This document shows, one piece after another, positions 1 through 7,789 of a DNA stretch of 11,152 nucleotides. The translations under genes were made by a program, and so were the position numbers. Within the stretch, counting starts at the first letter, position 1, and the number at the start of each line of letters is the position of its first letter. Origin of the DNA: Firmicutes bacterium UBA3906 (GTDB lineage Bacteria > Bacillota > Clostridia > Caldicoprobacterales > DTU083); the NCBI GenBank assembly GCA_002391555.1, contig DGFG01000038.1, forward strand, positions 1 through 11,152. Reading direction: 5' to 3'. The notes beneath the pieces were generated by a model. The model was given only the letters and a program-made list of their open reading frames with translations. It was not told where the DNA came from and ran no database searches.

Positions 1-645
1 CAGTCAGAGGAACCTGAGTCTTTCGTGGACTCTATAAATATCCTGATTTTACTTACCCTACTGACCCTAGTGCCCTCTTTTATGGTTATGGTGACCTCCT
101 TTACTAGGATAATAGTGGTCCTATCCTTTCTAAGAAATGCCCTAGCCACTCAGCAAACTCCACCCAACCAGGTACTAATAGGTCTTGCCATCTTTATTAC
201 TATCTTTATCATGGCACCGGTATATGGCCAGGTTATGGACCAGGCTGTAGACCCCTATATGGCAGGTGAATTGACCCAGGAGGAGGCTATGGAAATAGGT
301 AGCCAGCCTATAAAGGAATTTATGCTAAAGCAGACCAGGGAAAAGGACCTGGCCCTCTTTGTAAGTATGTCTCCCGATGACCTACCTGAGGATAGGATGG
401 ACGTAAAGTTAACTGCCCTGATACCTGCCTTTATTATAAGTGAGCTAAAGACCGCCTTTATTATAGGCTTTCTACTTTATATACCCTTTATTGTGATTGA
501 TCTGGTAGTAGCTAGTATCCTAATGTCTATGGGTATGTTTATGCTACCACCTGCAACTATCTCCCTCCCCTTTAAGCTACTTCTTTTCATACTAGTAGAT
601 GGTTGGCACCTACTTGTAAAGTCTTTAGTTGAGGGCTTTGCATAG
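1..645 (+). CDS. fliP: FliP, flagellar type III export gate protein (5' end outside window)
   Basis: FliP is a core membrane subunit of the flagellar export gate; with FliQ and FliR it forms the helical FliP5-Q4-R1 channel at the centre of the basal body. The frame is open from base 1 with no stop. The first hydrophobic segment is preceded by a short polar stretch, as in the mature N-terminus of the family, so the signal peptide and true start almost certainly lie upstream. The GTG at base 25 is in frame but has only a distant SD-like AGAGGA (13 nt away) and would give a protein without the usual leader. Family hallmarks are present: a TSFTRI segment, a VVLSFLRNAL helix and the TQQTPPNQVLIGLA block, followed by a KQTREKDLALF stretch and a C-terminal pair of membrane helices. 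The stop is TAG. A 51-nt gap separates it from fliQ. Confidence 0.97.
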   Translation, partial: QSEEPESFVDSINILILLTLLTLVPSFMVMVTSFTRIIVVLSFLRNALATQQTPPNQVLIGLAIFITIFIMAPVYGQVMDQAVDPYMAGELTQEEAMEIGSQPIKEFMLKQTREKDLALFVSMSPDDLPEDRMDVKLTALIPAFIISELKTAFIIGFLLYIPFIVIDLVVASILMSMGMFMLPPATISLPFKLLLFILVDGWHLLVKSLVEGFA

Positions 646-696
646 GAAGCAGGGCATAAGTAGGAATTAAAATACTAAGGAAGGGTTTGTGTAAAC

Positions 697-963
697 ATGA
701 GTCAAGAGGTCGTAATTGATATATTATCAGATGCCCTTACCACCACCTTAAAGGCGGCTGCCCCCATACTATTAGTTGCGCTAGGGGTAGGCTTTGCCAT
801 AAGTATCCTACAGGCTACAACCCAGATACAGGAACAGACCATGACCTTTGTTCCAAAGATTTTAGCTGTTTTTCTAGCCCTAATCCTATTTGGGACCTTT
901 ATATTCAATACGCTAATAGCCTTTACATACAGGATATTTGACTACATAGCAAATATAGTTTAG
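697..963 (+). CDS. fliQ: FliQ, flagellar type III export gate protein
   Basis: This 88-residue protein has the size and shape of FliQ (about 89 residues in enterobacteria), with two membrane-spanning hairpin helices separated by a short polar loop. The loop reads ATTQIQEQTMTFVPK, the conserved FliQ signature. FliQ subunits pack around FliP/FliR in the export gate. The ATG at 697 is the only start in frame near the N-terminus, because an upstream stop is absent but no other start codon precedes it. An AAGGAAGG SD at 677-684 lies 12 nt upstream, which is rather far. The stop codon TAG at 961-963 overlaps the SD of the next gene, so coupling to fliR-flhB is likely. Confidence 0.97.
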   Translation: MSQEVVIDILSDALTTTLKAAAPILLVALGVGFAISILQATTQIQEQTMTFVPKILAVFLALILFGTFIFNTLIAFTYRIFDYIANIV

Positions 964-967
964 GTGA
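962..967 (+). promoter_or_regulatory. Ribosome binding site of fliR-flhB, overlapping the fliQ stop
   Basis: AGGTGA lies 5 nt before the GTG at 973 and shares bases with the fliQ TAG stop at 961-963. This supports the GTG start and suggests that ribosomes finishing fliQ help initiate the next gene. Confidence 0.75.
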
Positions 968-972
968 CTTAA

Positions 973-2838
973 GTGGGTATTTTTCTGATAGAGGATTATT
1001 TTGTTTTTATCTTAATATTTTTTAGGCTCCTTGCCTTTATATCAGTGGCTCCTGCCTTTAGTGTAAAGGGGATGCCTAACCTAGTGAAGATAGGCTTTAG
1101 CCTAGTATTTGCCTACACCCTCTACCTGACTATGCCCCTTGCTAGCCCACTAGTCTATGAGTCGATATTAGAGCTACTTGTCCTGGTCATAAAGGAAGTA
1201 GCCTTTGGCCTTGCCCTAGGCTTTGTAGTAAACCTTATATTTCTAAGCTTTCAGATGGCAGGCCAAATGGTGGACTTTCAGATAGGCTTTTCCATGGTTT
1301 CCTATTATGATAGCCTAAGCACTACTAGGGTTTCGATATTTGGTAATATCTATCAATGGCTAGGTCTTATTCTCTTTTTCGTAATAAATGGTCACCATAT
1401 TATGCTATACTCCTTTGCCCAAAGCTTTGACCTAATACCCCTTGCGGGTCTTGAGCTTGCAAGCTTGGACCTAAAGGTTGTTGTAAATATATTTGCTAAA
1501 AGCTTTCTTACCGCCTTTCAAATTGCAATCCCAATAATCTTTGTAATTCTAATGACAGATGCGGTAATAGGCCTTATTTCAAGAACTGTCCCTCAGATAA
1601 ATATATTAATGCTAGGTCTACCCTTAAAGGTTTTAGTTGGTCTAGCAGCCCTTATAATAATCCTGCCAGCCATAGGCAATATGATAGTCAGGGCCATAAA
1701 TGGACTGCAGGGACAAATGGAGGACTTTATAAGGGGCTTTCCCTCCCTACTTTTATTTGCAGCCGGTGGTGCAGGAGGAGAAAGAACAGAAGAAGCTACG
1801 CCTAAGAGGAAGTCAGATGCTAGAAAAAAGGGACAGGTGGCCAAAAGTACGGACCTTGTCTCTGCAGCTATCCTGGTCCTACTTATTATTATGATACCCC
1901 TACTTGGCAATGTGACCTACAATGGGATCTATTCAGGCCTTCACAAAACATTAGAATCAGGCCTAAGCAAGGATCTATCTAGGGGATCCATTGGGCCTAT
2001 CATGTTAGGCCATCTGCTTGGATACTTGCGGATAACCCTACCCATTATGCTATTTGTAATGGTTGCAGGTATTGTAGCTAACCTTATGCAGGTGGGTTTT
2101 TTAACCAGCATAGACCCCATAAAGCCTGACTTTAAAAGGCTAAACCCTATAGAGGGATTCAAGCGAATTTTCTCTGTCAGGACCCTAGTTGACCTATTTA
2201 AAAACATACTAAAGCTGGGTCTTGTAGCCTATATAGCCTATAGCTATATAAATAGTAATATTGGCAAGATCCTTTCTGTTCCCCAGATGAGCGTTAGTAG
2301 GGTACTACCTTACTTTATGGACCTATTTAGGGGCCTGATGGGAAAGCTGGCTATTTGGCTAGTTATTTTGGGCGTATTGGATTATGTATACCAAAGGTAT
2401 GAGTTTAAAAAGAGTCTAAAGATGTCCAAACAGGAGATAAAGGAAGAAATAAAGGAGCAGGAGGGAGACCCTCAGCTAAAGTCCTATATCAGGCAAAAGC
2501 AAAGGCAACTGGCCATGACCAGGATGATGGAGGCTGTACCCGAGGCGAGTTTTGTAGTTACCAACCCTACCCGACTGGCTATTGCCCTAAAGTATGATGA
2601 GACCCTAGAGGAGGGTGCACCCATAGTTGTTGCCAAGGGCAGGGGCCATATAGCCCAGAGGATAAGGACAATTGCCAGGGAAGCAGGCGTGCCTATTGTA
2701 GAAAACAAGCCCCTTGCAGCCAGCCTATATAACAATGTAGACCTGGGGCAGGAGATACCAGTAGACCTATACCAGGCTGTAGCAGAGATACTTGCAACAG
2801 TCTACCGGATGGAAGGAAGATATAGAGCCAATGTCTAA
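973..2838 (+). CDS. fliR-flhB: FliR-FlhB fusion, export gate and substrate-specificity switch
   Basis: One uninterrupted 621-residue frame joins FliR (about residues 1-262) to FlhB (about 263-621). The FliR part is a set of hydrophobic helices with family blocks such as the GQMVDFQIGFSMV stretch. The junction sits near residues 262-270, where the typical FlhB N-terminus (GGERTEEATPKR) begins. FlhB then shows four membrane helices, the cytoplasmic linker KQEIKEEIKEQEGDP and the C-terminal switch domain. FlhB normally cuts itself between Asn and Pro of NPTH to move export from hook to filament substrates. Here residues 531-534 read NPTR (bases 2563-2574): Asn and Pro are kept but His is Arg. 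GTG is the start, supported by its SD. No ATG or GTG with a good SD lies near the junction, so separate FlhB synthesis is not evident. Natural FliR-FlhB fusions are known in Clostridium, and an engineered Salmonella fusion works, fitting the 1:1 stoichiometry. Confidence 0.97.
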   Translation: MGIFLIEDYFVFILIFFRLLAFISVAPAFSVKGMPNLVKIGFSLVFAYTLYLTMPLASPLVYESILELLVLVIKEVAFGLALGFVVNLIFLSFQMAGQMVDFQIGFSMVSYYDSLSTTRVSIFGNIYQWLGLILFFVINGHHIMLYSFAQSFDLIPLAGLELASLDLKVVVNIFAKSFLTAFQIAIPIIFVILMTDAVIGLISRTVPQINILMLGLPLKVLVGLAALIIILPAIGNMIVRAINGLQGQMEDFIRGFPSLLLFAAGGAGGERTEEATPKRKSDARKKGQVAKSTDLVSAAILVLLIIMIPLLGNVTYNGIYSGLHKTLESGLSKDLSRGSIGPIMLGHLLGYLRITLPIMLFVMVAGIVANLMQVGFLTSIDPIKPDFKRLNPIEGFKRIFSVRTLVDLFKNILKLGLVAYIAYSYINSNIGKILSVPQMSVSRVLPYFMDLFRGLMGKLAIWLVILGVLDYVYQRYEFKKSLKMSKQEIKEEIKEQEGDPQLKSYIRQKQRQLAMTRMMEAVPEASFVVTNPTRLAIALKYDETLEEGAPIVVAKGRGHIAQRIRTIAREAGVPIVENKPLAASLYNNVDLGQEIPVDLYQAVAEILATVYRMEGRYRANV

Positions 2839-4918
2839 TAGAGCTAGCAAAACAATGACAGGAATAACAAAGCATATAGATGTAGTGATAGCCTTAGGTA
2901 TACTGGGTATAGTTATTCTAATAATACTACCCATACCTACTGGCCTTTTAGATATCCTACTGACCTTTAATATAACCCTGTCTGTTATCATACTCCTGCT
3001 GGCCATGTTTACTACCCAGATACTACAGTTTTCAATCTTTCCTACCCTTTTGCTTGTAACAACCCTCTTTAGGCTTGGCCTTAATATATCCTCCACCAGG
3101 CTAATCCTAAGTCAAGGGTATGCAGGCCAGGTAGTAGGGGCCTTTGGTAGCTTTGTAACAGGGGACAACTATGTTGTAGGGGCCATCATATTTGTCATCA
3201 TCATAATTATACAGCTAGTGGTCATAACAAGCGGAGCCACTAGGGTATCAGAGGTTTCTGCTAGATTTACCCTAGATGCCATGCCTGGCAAACAAATGAG
3301 TATAGATGCCGACCTAAATGCCGGCTCTATCACAGATGAAGAGGCCAAGGAAAGAAGGATGAACCTACAGAGAGAATCGGACTTTTATGGTTCCATGGAT
3401 GGTGCCATGAAATTTGTAAAGGGTGATGCCATAGCAGGTATTATCATTACCCTGATAAACTTTATCGGTGGTGTTGCCATTACCATATTGCAGGATGGAG
3501 AGACTTTTGCAGAAGCCATTTCTAAGTTTGCCCTCCTGACCATAGGTGATGGACTGGTCAGCCAGCTACCCTCCCTCTTGATTTCTGTATCTGCAGGTAT
3601 ACTGGTTACCCGGTCAGCCTCAGATGAGAACCTAGGTACAGATATGGCCAGGCAGCTTTTCTCCTTTCCCAAGGTTATGGCGATAGCAGCTGTAGTAGTA
3701 TTTACTCTTGGAATAGCCCCAGGTCTACCTACCCTACCCTTTCTCTTTTTATCTACTGGCTGTGGGGTATCAGCCTACCTGCTAAACAAGGAAGAAAAGC
3801 AAAGGGTCAGCCTAGCAATCCAAGAGACTGCAGCAACTGCAGAAAGTAGGAGACAGGACCTTGATGATCCAGAATATATACTATCATATACCCAGGTTGA
3901 GCTATTAGAAATTGAGATAGGCTACGGCCTTATCTCCTTAACTGATGAGAGGAGTGGAGGAGACCTATTAGATAGGATCTCAGGTATCCGCAGACAATGT
4001 GCAAAGGAATTAGGCATTATTGTTCAGCCCATTAGGATAAGGGACAATCTCCAGCTAGCTACAAATGAGTATGTACTAAAGATAAAGGGGACAGAGCTAG
4101 CCCGCGGTGAGATAATGCCAAAGCACTTTATGGTTATGAATCCGACCAATGAAGAAATAGAGCTAAAGGGTATTGCCACTCATGAACCTGCCTTTGGCCT
4201 TCCTGCTCTTTGGATAGAAGCAGGCCTTAGGGAGGAGGCTGAGATTTTAGGTTATACCGTCGTAGATGCTACTACAGTAATGGTCACCCACCTAAGTGAA
4301 ATCATAAAGGACAACAGCCATGAACTAATGGGGCGCCAAGAGGTAAAGCAGCTAATAGATGGACTAAAGGAAAAGTATTCAGCAGTTGTAGAGGAGCTAA
4401 TACCTGATCTACTCTCCTTAGGAGAGGTCCAAAAGGTACTACAAAACCTTTTAAGGGAAAGGGTCCCCATAAAGGACATGATAAGTATCTTAGAGACCCT
4501 TGCCGATTATGCACCTAGTACCAAAAATACAGAGCTACTGACTGAGTATGTCAGGCATTCCCTCAGCCGGACAGTGGTGGCCCCCTATGTAGCTGATGAT
4601 AATATCCTAAGGGTAATAACCATACACCCTGACCTTGAAAATTATATAGGGGATAATATTCAAAAATCCTTTCAGGGTTCATTCCCAGCCATTGAACCTA
4701 CTATAAATACTGCAATACTTCAAAACATCAGTAAGCTGATAGAAGGCCTGGCCCCTAGTCAGACTAGAGCAGTCATCCTAGCTTCACCAAAGATTAGGGC
4801 ACCCTTTAAGCGACTTATAGAGATGGCCTTTCCCCAGCTTGCAGTATTGTCACTAAATGAGGTACCAAATTATATAGAAATAGAGGCAGTAGGGATGGTG
4901 AGCGTAGATGTTGATTAA
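2831..4918 (+). CDS. flhA: FlhA, flagellar type III export gate protein
   Basis: FlhA forms the nonameric ring of the export gate; its membrane half couples proton flow to export and its cytosolic half docks chaperone-substrate complexes. The N-terminal half (about residues 20-320) holds the membrane helices. The FHIPEP signature lies near residues 138-161 and includes the RVSEVSARFTLDAMPGKQM block and the following IDADL. The C-terminal half (about 330-695) is the soluble docking domain. I choose ATG 2831 (695 residues). It overlaps the fliR-flhB stop by 8 nt and follows a GGAAGGA at 2811-2817, though that spacing of 13 nt is long. The frame extends upstream to a TTG at 2792, but that start has no good SD and would deepen the overlap. 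FlhA homologues are usually near 690 residues, which fits. The stop TAA overlaps flhF by 11 nt. Confidence 0.96.
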   Translation: MSNRASKTMTGITKHIDVVIALGILGIVILIILPIPTGLLDILLTFNITLSVIILLLAMFTTQILQFSIFPTLLLVTTLFRLGLNISSTRLILSQGYAGQVVGAFGSFVTGDNYVVGAIIFVIIIIIQLVVITSGATRVSEVSARFTLDAMPGKQMSIDADLNAGSITDEEAKERRMNLQRESDFYGSMDGAMKFVKGDAIAGIIITLINFIGGVAITILQDGETFAEAISKFALLTIGDGLVSQLPSLLISVSAGILVTRSASDENLGTDMARQLFSFPKVMAIAAVVVFTLGIAPGLPTLPFLFLSTGCGVSAYLLNKEEKQRVSLAIQETAATAESRRQDLDDPEYILSYTQVELLEIEIGYGLISLTDERSGGDLLDRISGIRRQCAKELGIIVQPIRIRDNLQLATNEYVLKIKGTELARGEIMPKHFMVMNPTNEEIELKGIATHEPAFGLPALWIEAGLREEAEILGYTVVDATTVMVTHLSEIIKDNSHELMGRQEVKQLIDGLKEKYSAVVEELIPDLLSLGEVQKVLQNLLRERVPIKDMISILETLADYAPSTKNTELLTEYVRHSLSRTVVAPYVADDNILRVITIHPDLENYIGDNIQKSFQGSFPAIEPTINTAILQNISKLIEGLAPSQTRAVILASPKIRAPFKRLIEMAFPQLAVLSLNEVPNYIEIEAVGMVSVDVD

Positions 4919-6212
4919 AAGGTACTTGGTTAAAAATATGAACGAGGCCATGCTCAGGATAAAGTATGAGCTAGGCAGTGACGCTGTCATAGTATCAAGC
5001 AGGAGGATCAGGCAAAGGGGCATAAAAAGTTTATTTAAGCCAAAGCTCCTAGAGGTCACAGCAGCAGTAGACAATAGGGTGGACATGGTCACATCACCAA
5101 TAGACAATAGGGTAAATATGGCCACATCACCAGTAGACAATAGGATGAATATGACCACAGCAGTAGACAATAGGGTGAATATGGGCACGACCTATAAGCA
5201 GAATCCAGACAATTCAGCTAGTCAGCCAGAGCTAAATACTAGGCCCCTTGTAGCTAATAATGATCAGGGTCTAGATTCAAAGGAAAAGGGCCAGGCAGAG
5301 GCTACACAGGCCCAGTCAAAGCTTGAGCTAGAGTTAAAGGAGCTAAAGAGCCTGGTAGGCCAGCTAGTAGACCAAGCCGCTCAGGTATCCAGGGATGAAG
5401 AAGGAAAGGAAAAGGAAGATACAAATATAGAAAATGAGCCTAAAAGTAGCTACCAGGATAGGCTAGTAGACTACCTAAGGACTATGGAGTTAGATGATGG
5501 TATAGTAGATAGGCTCATATCCTCACTTAGGGAATCTAAGAGTCCAATAAATAAGCTAGAGGATGCTATAGGATATATAAGACCACTCTTACCTGCCACT
5601 ATAAAAAGGCAGGATATAAACAGCAGGGTATGGGCCTTAATCGGGCCTACAGGGGTTGGGAAAACTACTACTATTGCCAAGCTAGCTGCCCAGGAGATTC
5701 TAAAAAACAACAAGACAGTTGGCCTTATAACCCTTGATACCTATAGGATAGGGGCAGTAGAACAGCTAAAGACCTATGCCAAGATATTAAACATCCCCCT
5801 TGAGGTGGCGCTAAACAAGGCTGATCTAATAGAGGCAATGGAAAAGCTAAAGGATAGAGACCTAATCTTAATAGATACCACAGGACGTAACTCCCTCGAC
5901 AAGGACCAGCTACTAGAGACCAAGGACCTCTTAGATACTATAGAGGACAAAGGAAATCTCTTAGTCGTGAATGTAGGGACAAGGCGAAGTGACCTCAAGG
6001 CAATAATAGAGAGCTACAATTTTATCGGCTTTGATTCTATAGTACTTACCAAGCTAGACGAAACCAGATACTATGGTAATATACTCAATATAGCTAGCTA
6101 CTGCGACAAGCCACTTTCCTTTGTAACAACCGGTCAAGTAGTTCCTGATGATATCCTTGAGGCTAGCAAGGCCAACCTGATAGACTATCTACTTTTGGGG
6201 GTGGAAGGATAG
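4908..6212 (+). CDS. flhF: FlhF, SRP-type GTPase controlling flagellar placement
   Basis: FlhF is the third SRP-family GTPase, beside Ffh and FtsY; it marks the site of flagellar assembly and is switched by FlhG. The N-terminus (MLIKRY, then NEAMLRIKYELGSDAVI) is the typical FlhF B domain. Residues about 54-95 are a low-complexity tandem repeat, followed by an acidic and Lys-rich linker to about residue 180 and then the NG domain. GTPase motifs are clear: G1 GPTGVGKTT at residue 246, the DTYRIGAVEQLKTYA block, G3 DTTGRN at residue 323 and G4 TKLD at residue 381. At 434 residues it is long for the family, which the linker explains. The ATG at 4908 lies inside the end of flhA, 6 nt after a GGTGA at 4897-4901. 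The TAG stop directly abuts the flhG ATG. Confidence 0.96.
   Translation: MLIKRYLVKNMNEAMLRIKYELGSDAVIVSSRRIRQRGIKSLFKPKLLEVTAAVDNRVDMVTSPIDNRVNMATSPVDNRMNMTTAVDNRVNMGTTYKQNPDNSASQPELNTRPLVANNDQGLDSKEKGQAEATQAQSKLELELKELKSLVGQLVDQAAQVSRDEEGKEKEDTNIENEPKSSYQDRLVDYLRTMELDDGIVDRLISSLRESKSPINKLEDAIGYIRPLLPATIKRQDINSRVWALIGPTGVGKTTTIAKLAAQEILKNNKTVGLITLDTYRIGAVEQLKTYAKILNIPLEVALNKADLIEAMEKLKDRDLILIDTTGRNSLDKDQLLETKDLLDTIEDKGNLLVVNVGTRRSDLKAIIESYNFIGFDSIVLTKLDETRYYGNILNIASYCDKPLSFVTTGQVVPDDILEASKANLIDYLLLGVEG
5067..5192 (+). repeat. In-frame tandem repeat in the FlhF linker (units of 33, 33, 30 and 30 bp)
   Basis: Four units begin at 5067, 5100, 5133 and 5163. They encode variants of a 10-11-residue motif: VDNRVDMVTSP, IDNRVNMATSP, VDNRMNMTTA and VDNRVNMGTT (FlhF residues 54-95). 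The core TAGACAATAGG is identical in all four DNA units. Unit lengths are multiples of three, so copy number could change without breaking the frame. The repeat sits between the B domain and the NG domain, where FlhF linkers are known to vary in length. Confidence 0.9.
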
Positions 6213-7085
6213 ATGGATCAGGCTGAGAGGCTAAGGGACCTAGTCAAGGAAAAACTTAATATTTCTAAAACACCGCCAAAACACAATGTTGATATATATT
6301 CAATAGCCAGTGGCAAGGGGGGTGTAGGCAAGACAAATATTGTTATAAACCTTGCCATAGCCCTACAGCAGAGGGGTAAAAAGGTACTAATAATAGATGC
6401 GGACCTGGGCCTTGCCAATGTAGATGTTATACTAGGCCTGTTGCCAAAGTATACCCTTTATGATGTACTTGTTAGAGGACGTCCCCTAGAGGAGGCAATT
6501 TTAACGGGCCCCCATGGTATAAAGATCCTGCCAGGTGGTTCTGGGGTTATGGAGCTTGCCAACTTGGACATGGACCAGCACAAGTCTTTAGCTGAGGATT
6601 TTTTAGCCTTTAAGGATATTGATATTATCCTGATAGATACAGGGGCTGGTATTTCAAAAAACCTTTTATCCTTTATCACCTTTTCCCATGAATTGATTAT
6701 GGTAACAAACCCAGAGCCTACTGCTATAACTGATGCCTATAGTGTGATAAAGGTTCTGGCCCAGTTTAAGCTTGAGAGGAACATAAAGCTAATAGTAAAC
6801 AGGAGTTCAAGCCAAGAATCGGCCAAGGCCACCTTTGAAAAGCTAAACAAGACATCAGATAATTTTTTACAAGTAAAGCTTGAGGATTTTGGATATATCC
6901 TAGATGACACCAAGGTTGCCCAAGCTGTGATGGCCCAAGAGCCCTTTTATCTGCTTTATCCTAATAGTAATGCTAGCAAGTGTATAGACCAGCTAGCCGA
7001 TAAGCTTATAGGAGCTAGAGAAAAAAGTAGACGGTTAACATCTATAAAGGATGTATACAAGAGGCTTTTAAAAGTATTTGGCTAG
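6213..7085 (+). CDS. flhG: FlhG (YlxH/FleN), MinD-type ATPase regulating FlhF
   Basis: FlhG is a ParA/MinD-family ATPase that sets flagellar number and activates the FlhF GTPase. The 290-residue protein opens with DQAERLR, the N-terminal activator motif seen in Bacillus FlhG. The deviant Walker A motif SGKGGVGKT spans residues 33-41 with the signature Lys35. The IIDADLGLANVD block begins near residue 60, and a Walker B-like LIDTGAG follows. The C-terminus (about 278-290, SIKDVYKRLLKVFG) looks like the amphipathic membrane-targeting helix of MinD-type proteins. The ATG immediately follows the flhF TAG, and a GGAAGG SD at 6203-6208 lies 4 nt upstream. FlhF and FlhG act as a pair, and their adjacency is the usual order. 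Confidence 0.96.
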   Translation: MDQAERLRDLVKEKLNISKTPPKHNVDIYSIASGKGGVGKTNIVINLAIALQQRGKKVLIIDADLGLANVDVILGLLPKYTLYDVLVRGRPLEEAILTGPHGIKILPGGSGVMELANLDMDQHKSLAEDFLAFKDIDIILIDTGAGISKNLLSFITFSHELIMVTNPEPTAITDAYSVIKVLAQFKLERNIKLIVNRSSSQESAKATFEKLNKTSDNFLQVKLEDFGYILDDTKVAQAVMAQEPFYLLYPNSNASKCIDQLADKLIGAREKSRRLTSIKDVYKRLLKVFG

Positions 7086-7088
7086 GAG
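7084..7088 (+). promoter_or_regulatory. Ribosome binding site that fixes the PilZ gene start
   Basis: AGGAG at 7084-7088 overlaps the flhG stop and lies 7 nt before GTG 7096. The only longer alternative, TTG 7078, has no SD. The site therefore decides the start in favour of GTG 7096. Confidence 0.75.
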
Positions 7089-7095
7089 TGAGCTT

Positions 7096-7788
7096 GTGAA
7101 AAGAATCAAATTCCTTTTAAACAATAGGATAGACTTTGTTCTTGAGGAGGGAGATAATTGTAGTAGCCTCATACAGGATGTGACTGCTGAATCCTTGCTT
7201 GTCACTATCCCGGCTGTAGGGTCCCAGTGGCGTCTATTAAATGTAGGAGATGTAGTAGAGTGCCTCTATTACTGTAATGATGGAAATGTCTTTATGTTTG
7301 ATACAAGGATACTTGAACGGGTTATAGATAATATACCCCTCTTTAGGATTAGCTATCCTACTAACTATAAAAAGGTTCAAAGAAGGGATTTTGTTAGGGT
7401 ACCTGTATATTTATCTGTAATCTATGCAAAGGAACAGGACCAAATCAAGGATATAAACAGGCTATTGAGGGAGAGGACTCCTGACTTTATAGAAGACCTT
7501 TACAAGGGCTTCTGGCAAAGGGGTAGCACCTTGGACATTAGTGGCGGCGGTATGAAGCTAGCAACTAAAAATCCACTCGAACCAAAGACAAAGCTTATAT
7601 TTATTATAAGGGACTGTGAGCTAGAGCTAGCAGTCAGGGGCAAGGTTGTCCGCTGCAAAAAGCATGTGGGCATAAGGGTAAGCTACCACTCTGGTATCGA
7701 ATTTATTGATATAACTGAGCCTATGCAGGATAGGATAATCTCATATATTTTCGTTAAGCTTAGGGAAATGAGTAAAAGGGAGTTCTAA
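7096..7788 (+). CDS. PilZ-domain c-di-GMP receptor, YcgR/YpfA-like flagellar brake
   Basis: The 230-residue protein has a beta-rich N-terminal domain like the YcgR N-terminal family (about residues 1-90), then a PilZ domain. Both c-di-GMP-binding motifs are intact: RRDFVR at residues 96-101 (RxxxR preceded by another Arg) and DISGGG at 147-152 (D/NxSxxG). In the YcgR and Bacillus YpfA (MotI) family such proteins bind the second messenger and then slow or disengage the flagellar motor; that role here is inferred. The two motifs are separated by about 45 residues including a charged helical-looking stretch (about 115-142), longer than I expect for the family. The gene sits between flhG and sigD and starts 10 nt after flhG. 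The GTG start is supported by AGGAG. The stop is followed, after one base, by the sigD ATG. Confidence 0.88.
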   Translation: MKRIKFLLNNRIDFVLEEGDNCSSLIQDVTAESLLVTIPAVGSQWRLLNVGDVVECLYYCNDGNVFMFDTRILERVIDNIPLFRISYPTNYKKVQRRDFVRVPVYLSVIYAKEQDQIKDINRLLRERTPDFIEDLYKGFWQRGSTLDISGGGMKLATKNPLEPKTKLIFIIRDCELELAVRGKVVRCKKHVGIRVSYHSGIEFIDITEPMQDRIISYIFVKLREMSKREF

Positions 7789-7789
7789 T

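Noticed and set aside
25..27. GTG as the true fliP start
   Set aside because: The frame is open to base 1, the SD-like AGAGGA is 13 nt away, and FliP proteins normally have a leader before this helix.
1720..1780. Separate internal start for FlhB at the fusion junction
   Set aside because: An ATG exists near 1727 but lacks a well-spaced SD, and the GGAGGAG at 1773-1779 is not followed by a start codon.
4853..5188. Reverse-strand frame of 111 codons opposite flhF
   Set aside because: It is the antisense shadow of the tandem repeat and the flhF start; other reverse frames are likewise shadows of conserved flagellar genes.
6995..7002. CCGATAA in flhG (and at about 10447 in flgG) as a SigD -10 element
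   Set aside because: Neither has a TAAA-like -35 at the correct distance, and both lie inside genes.
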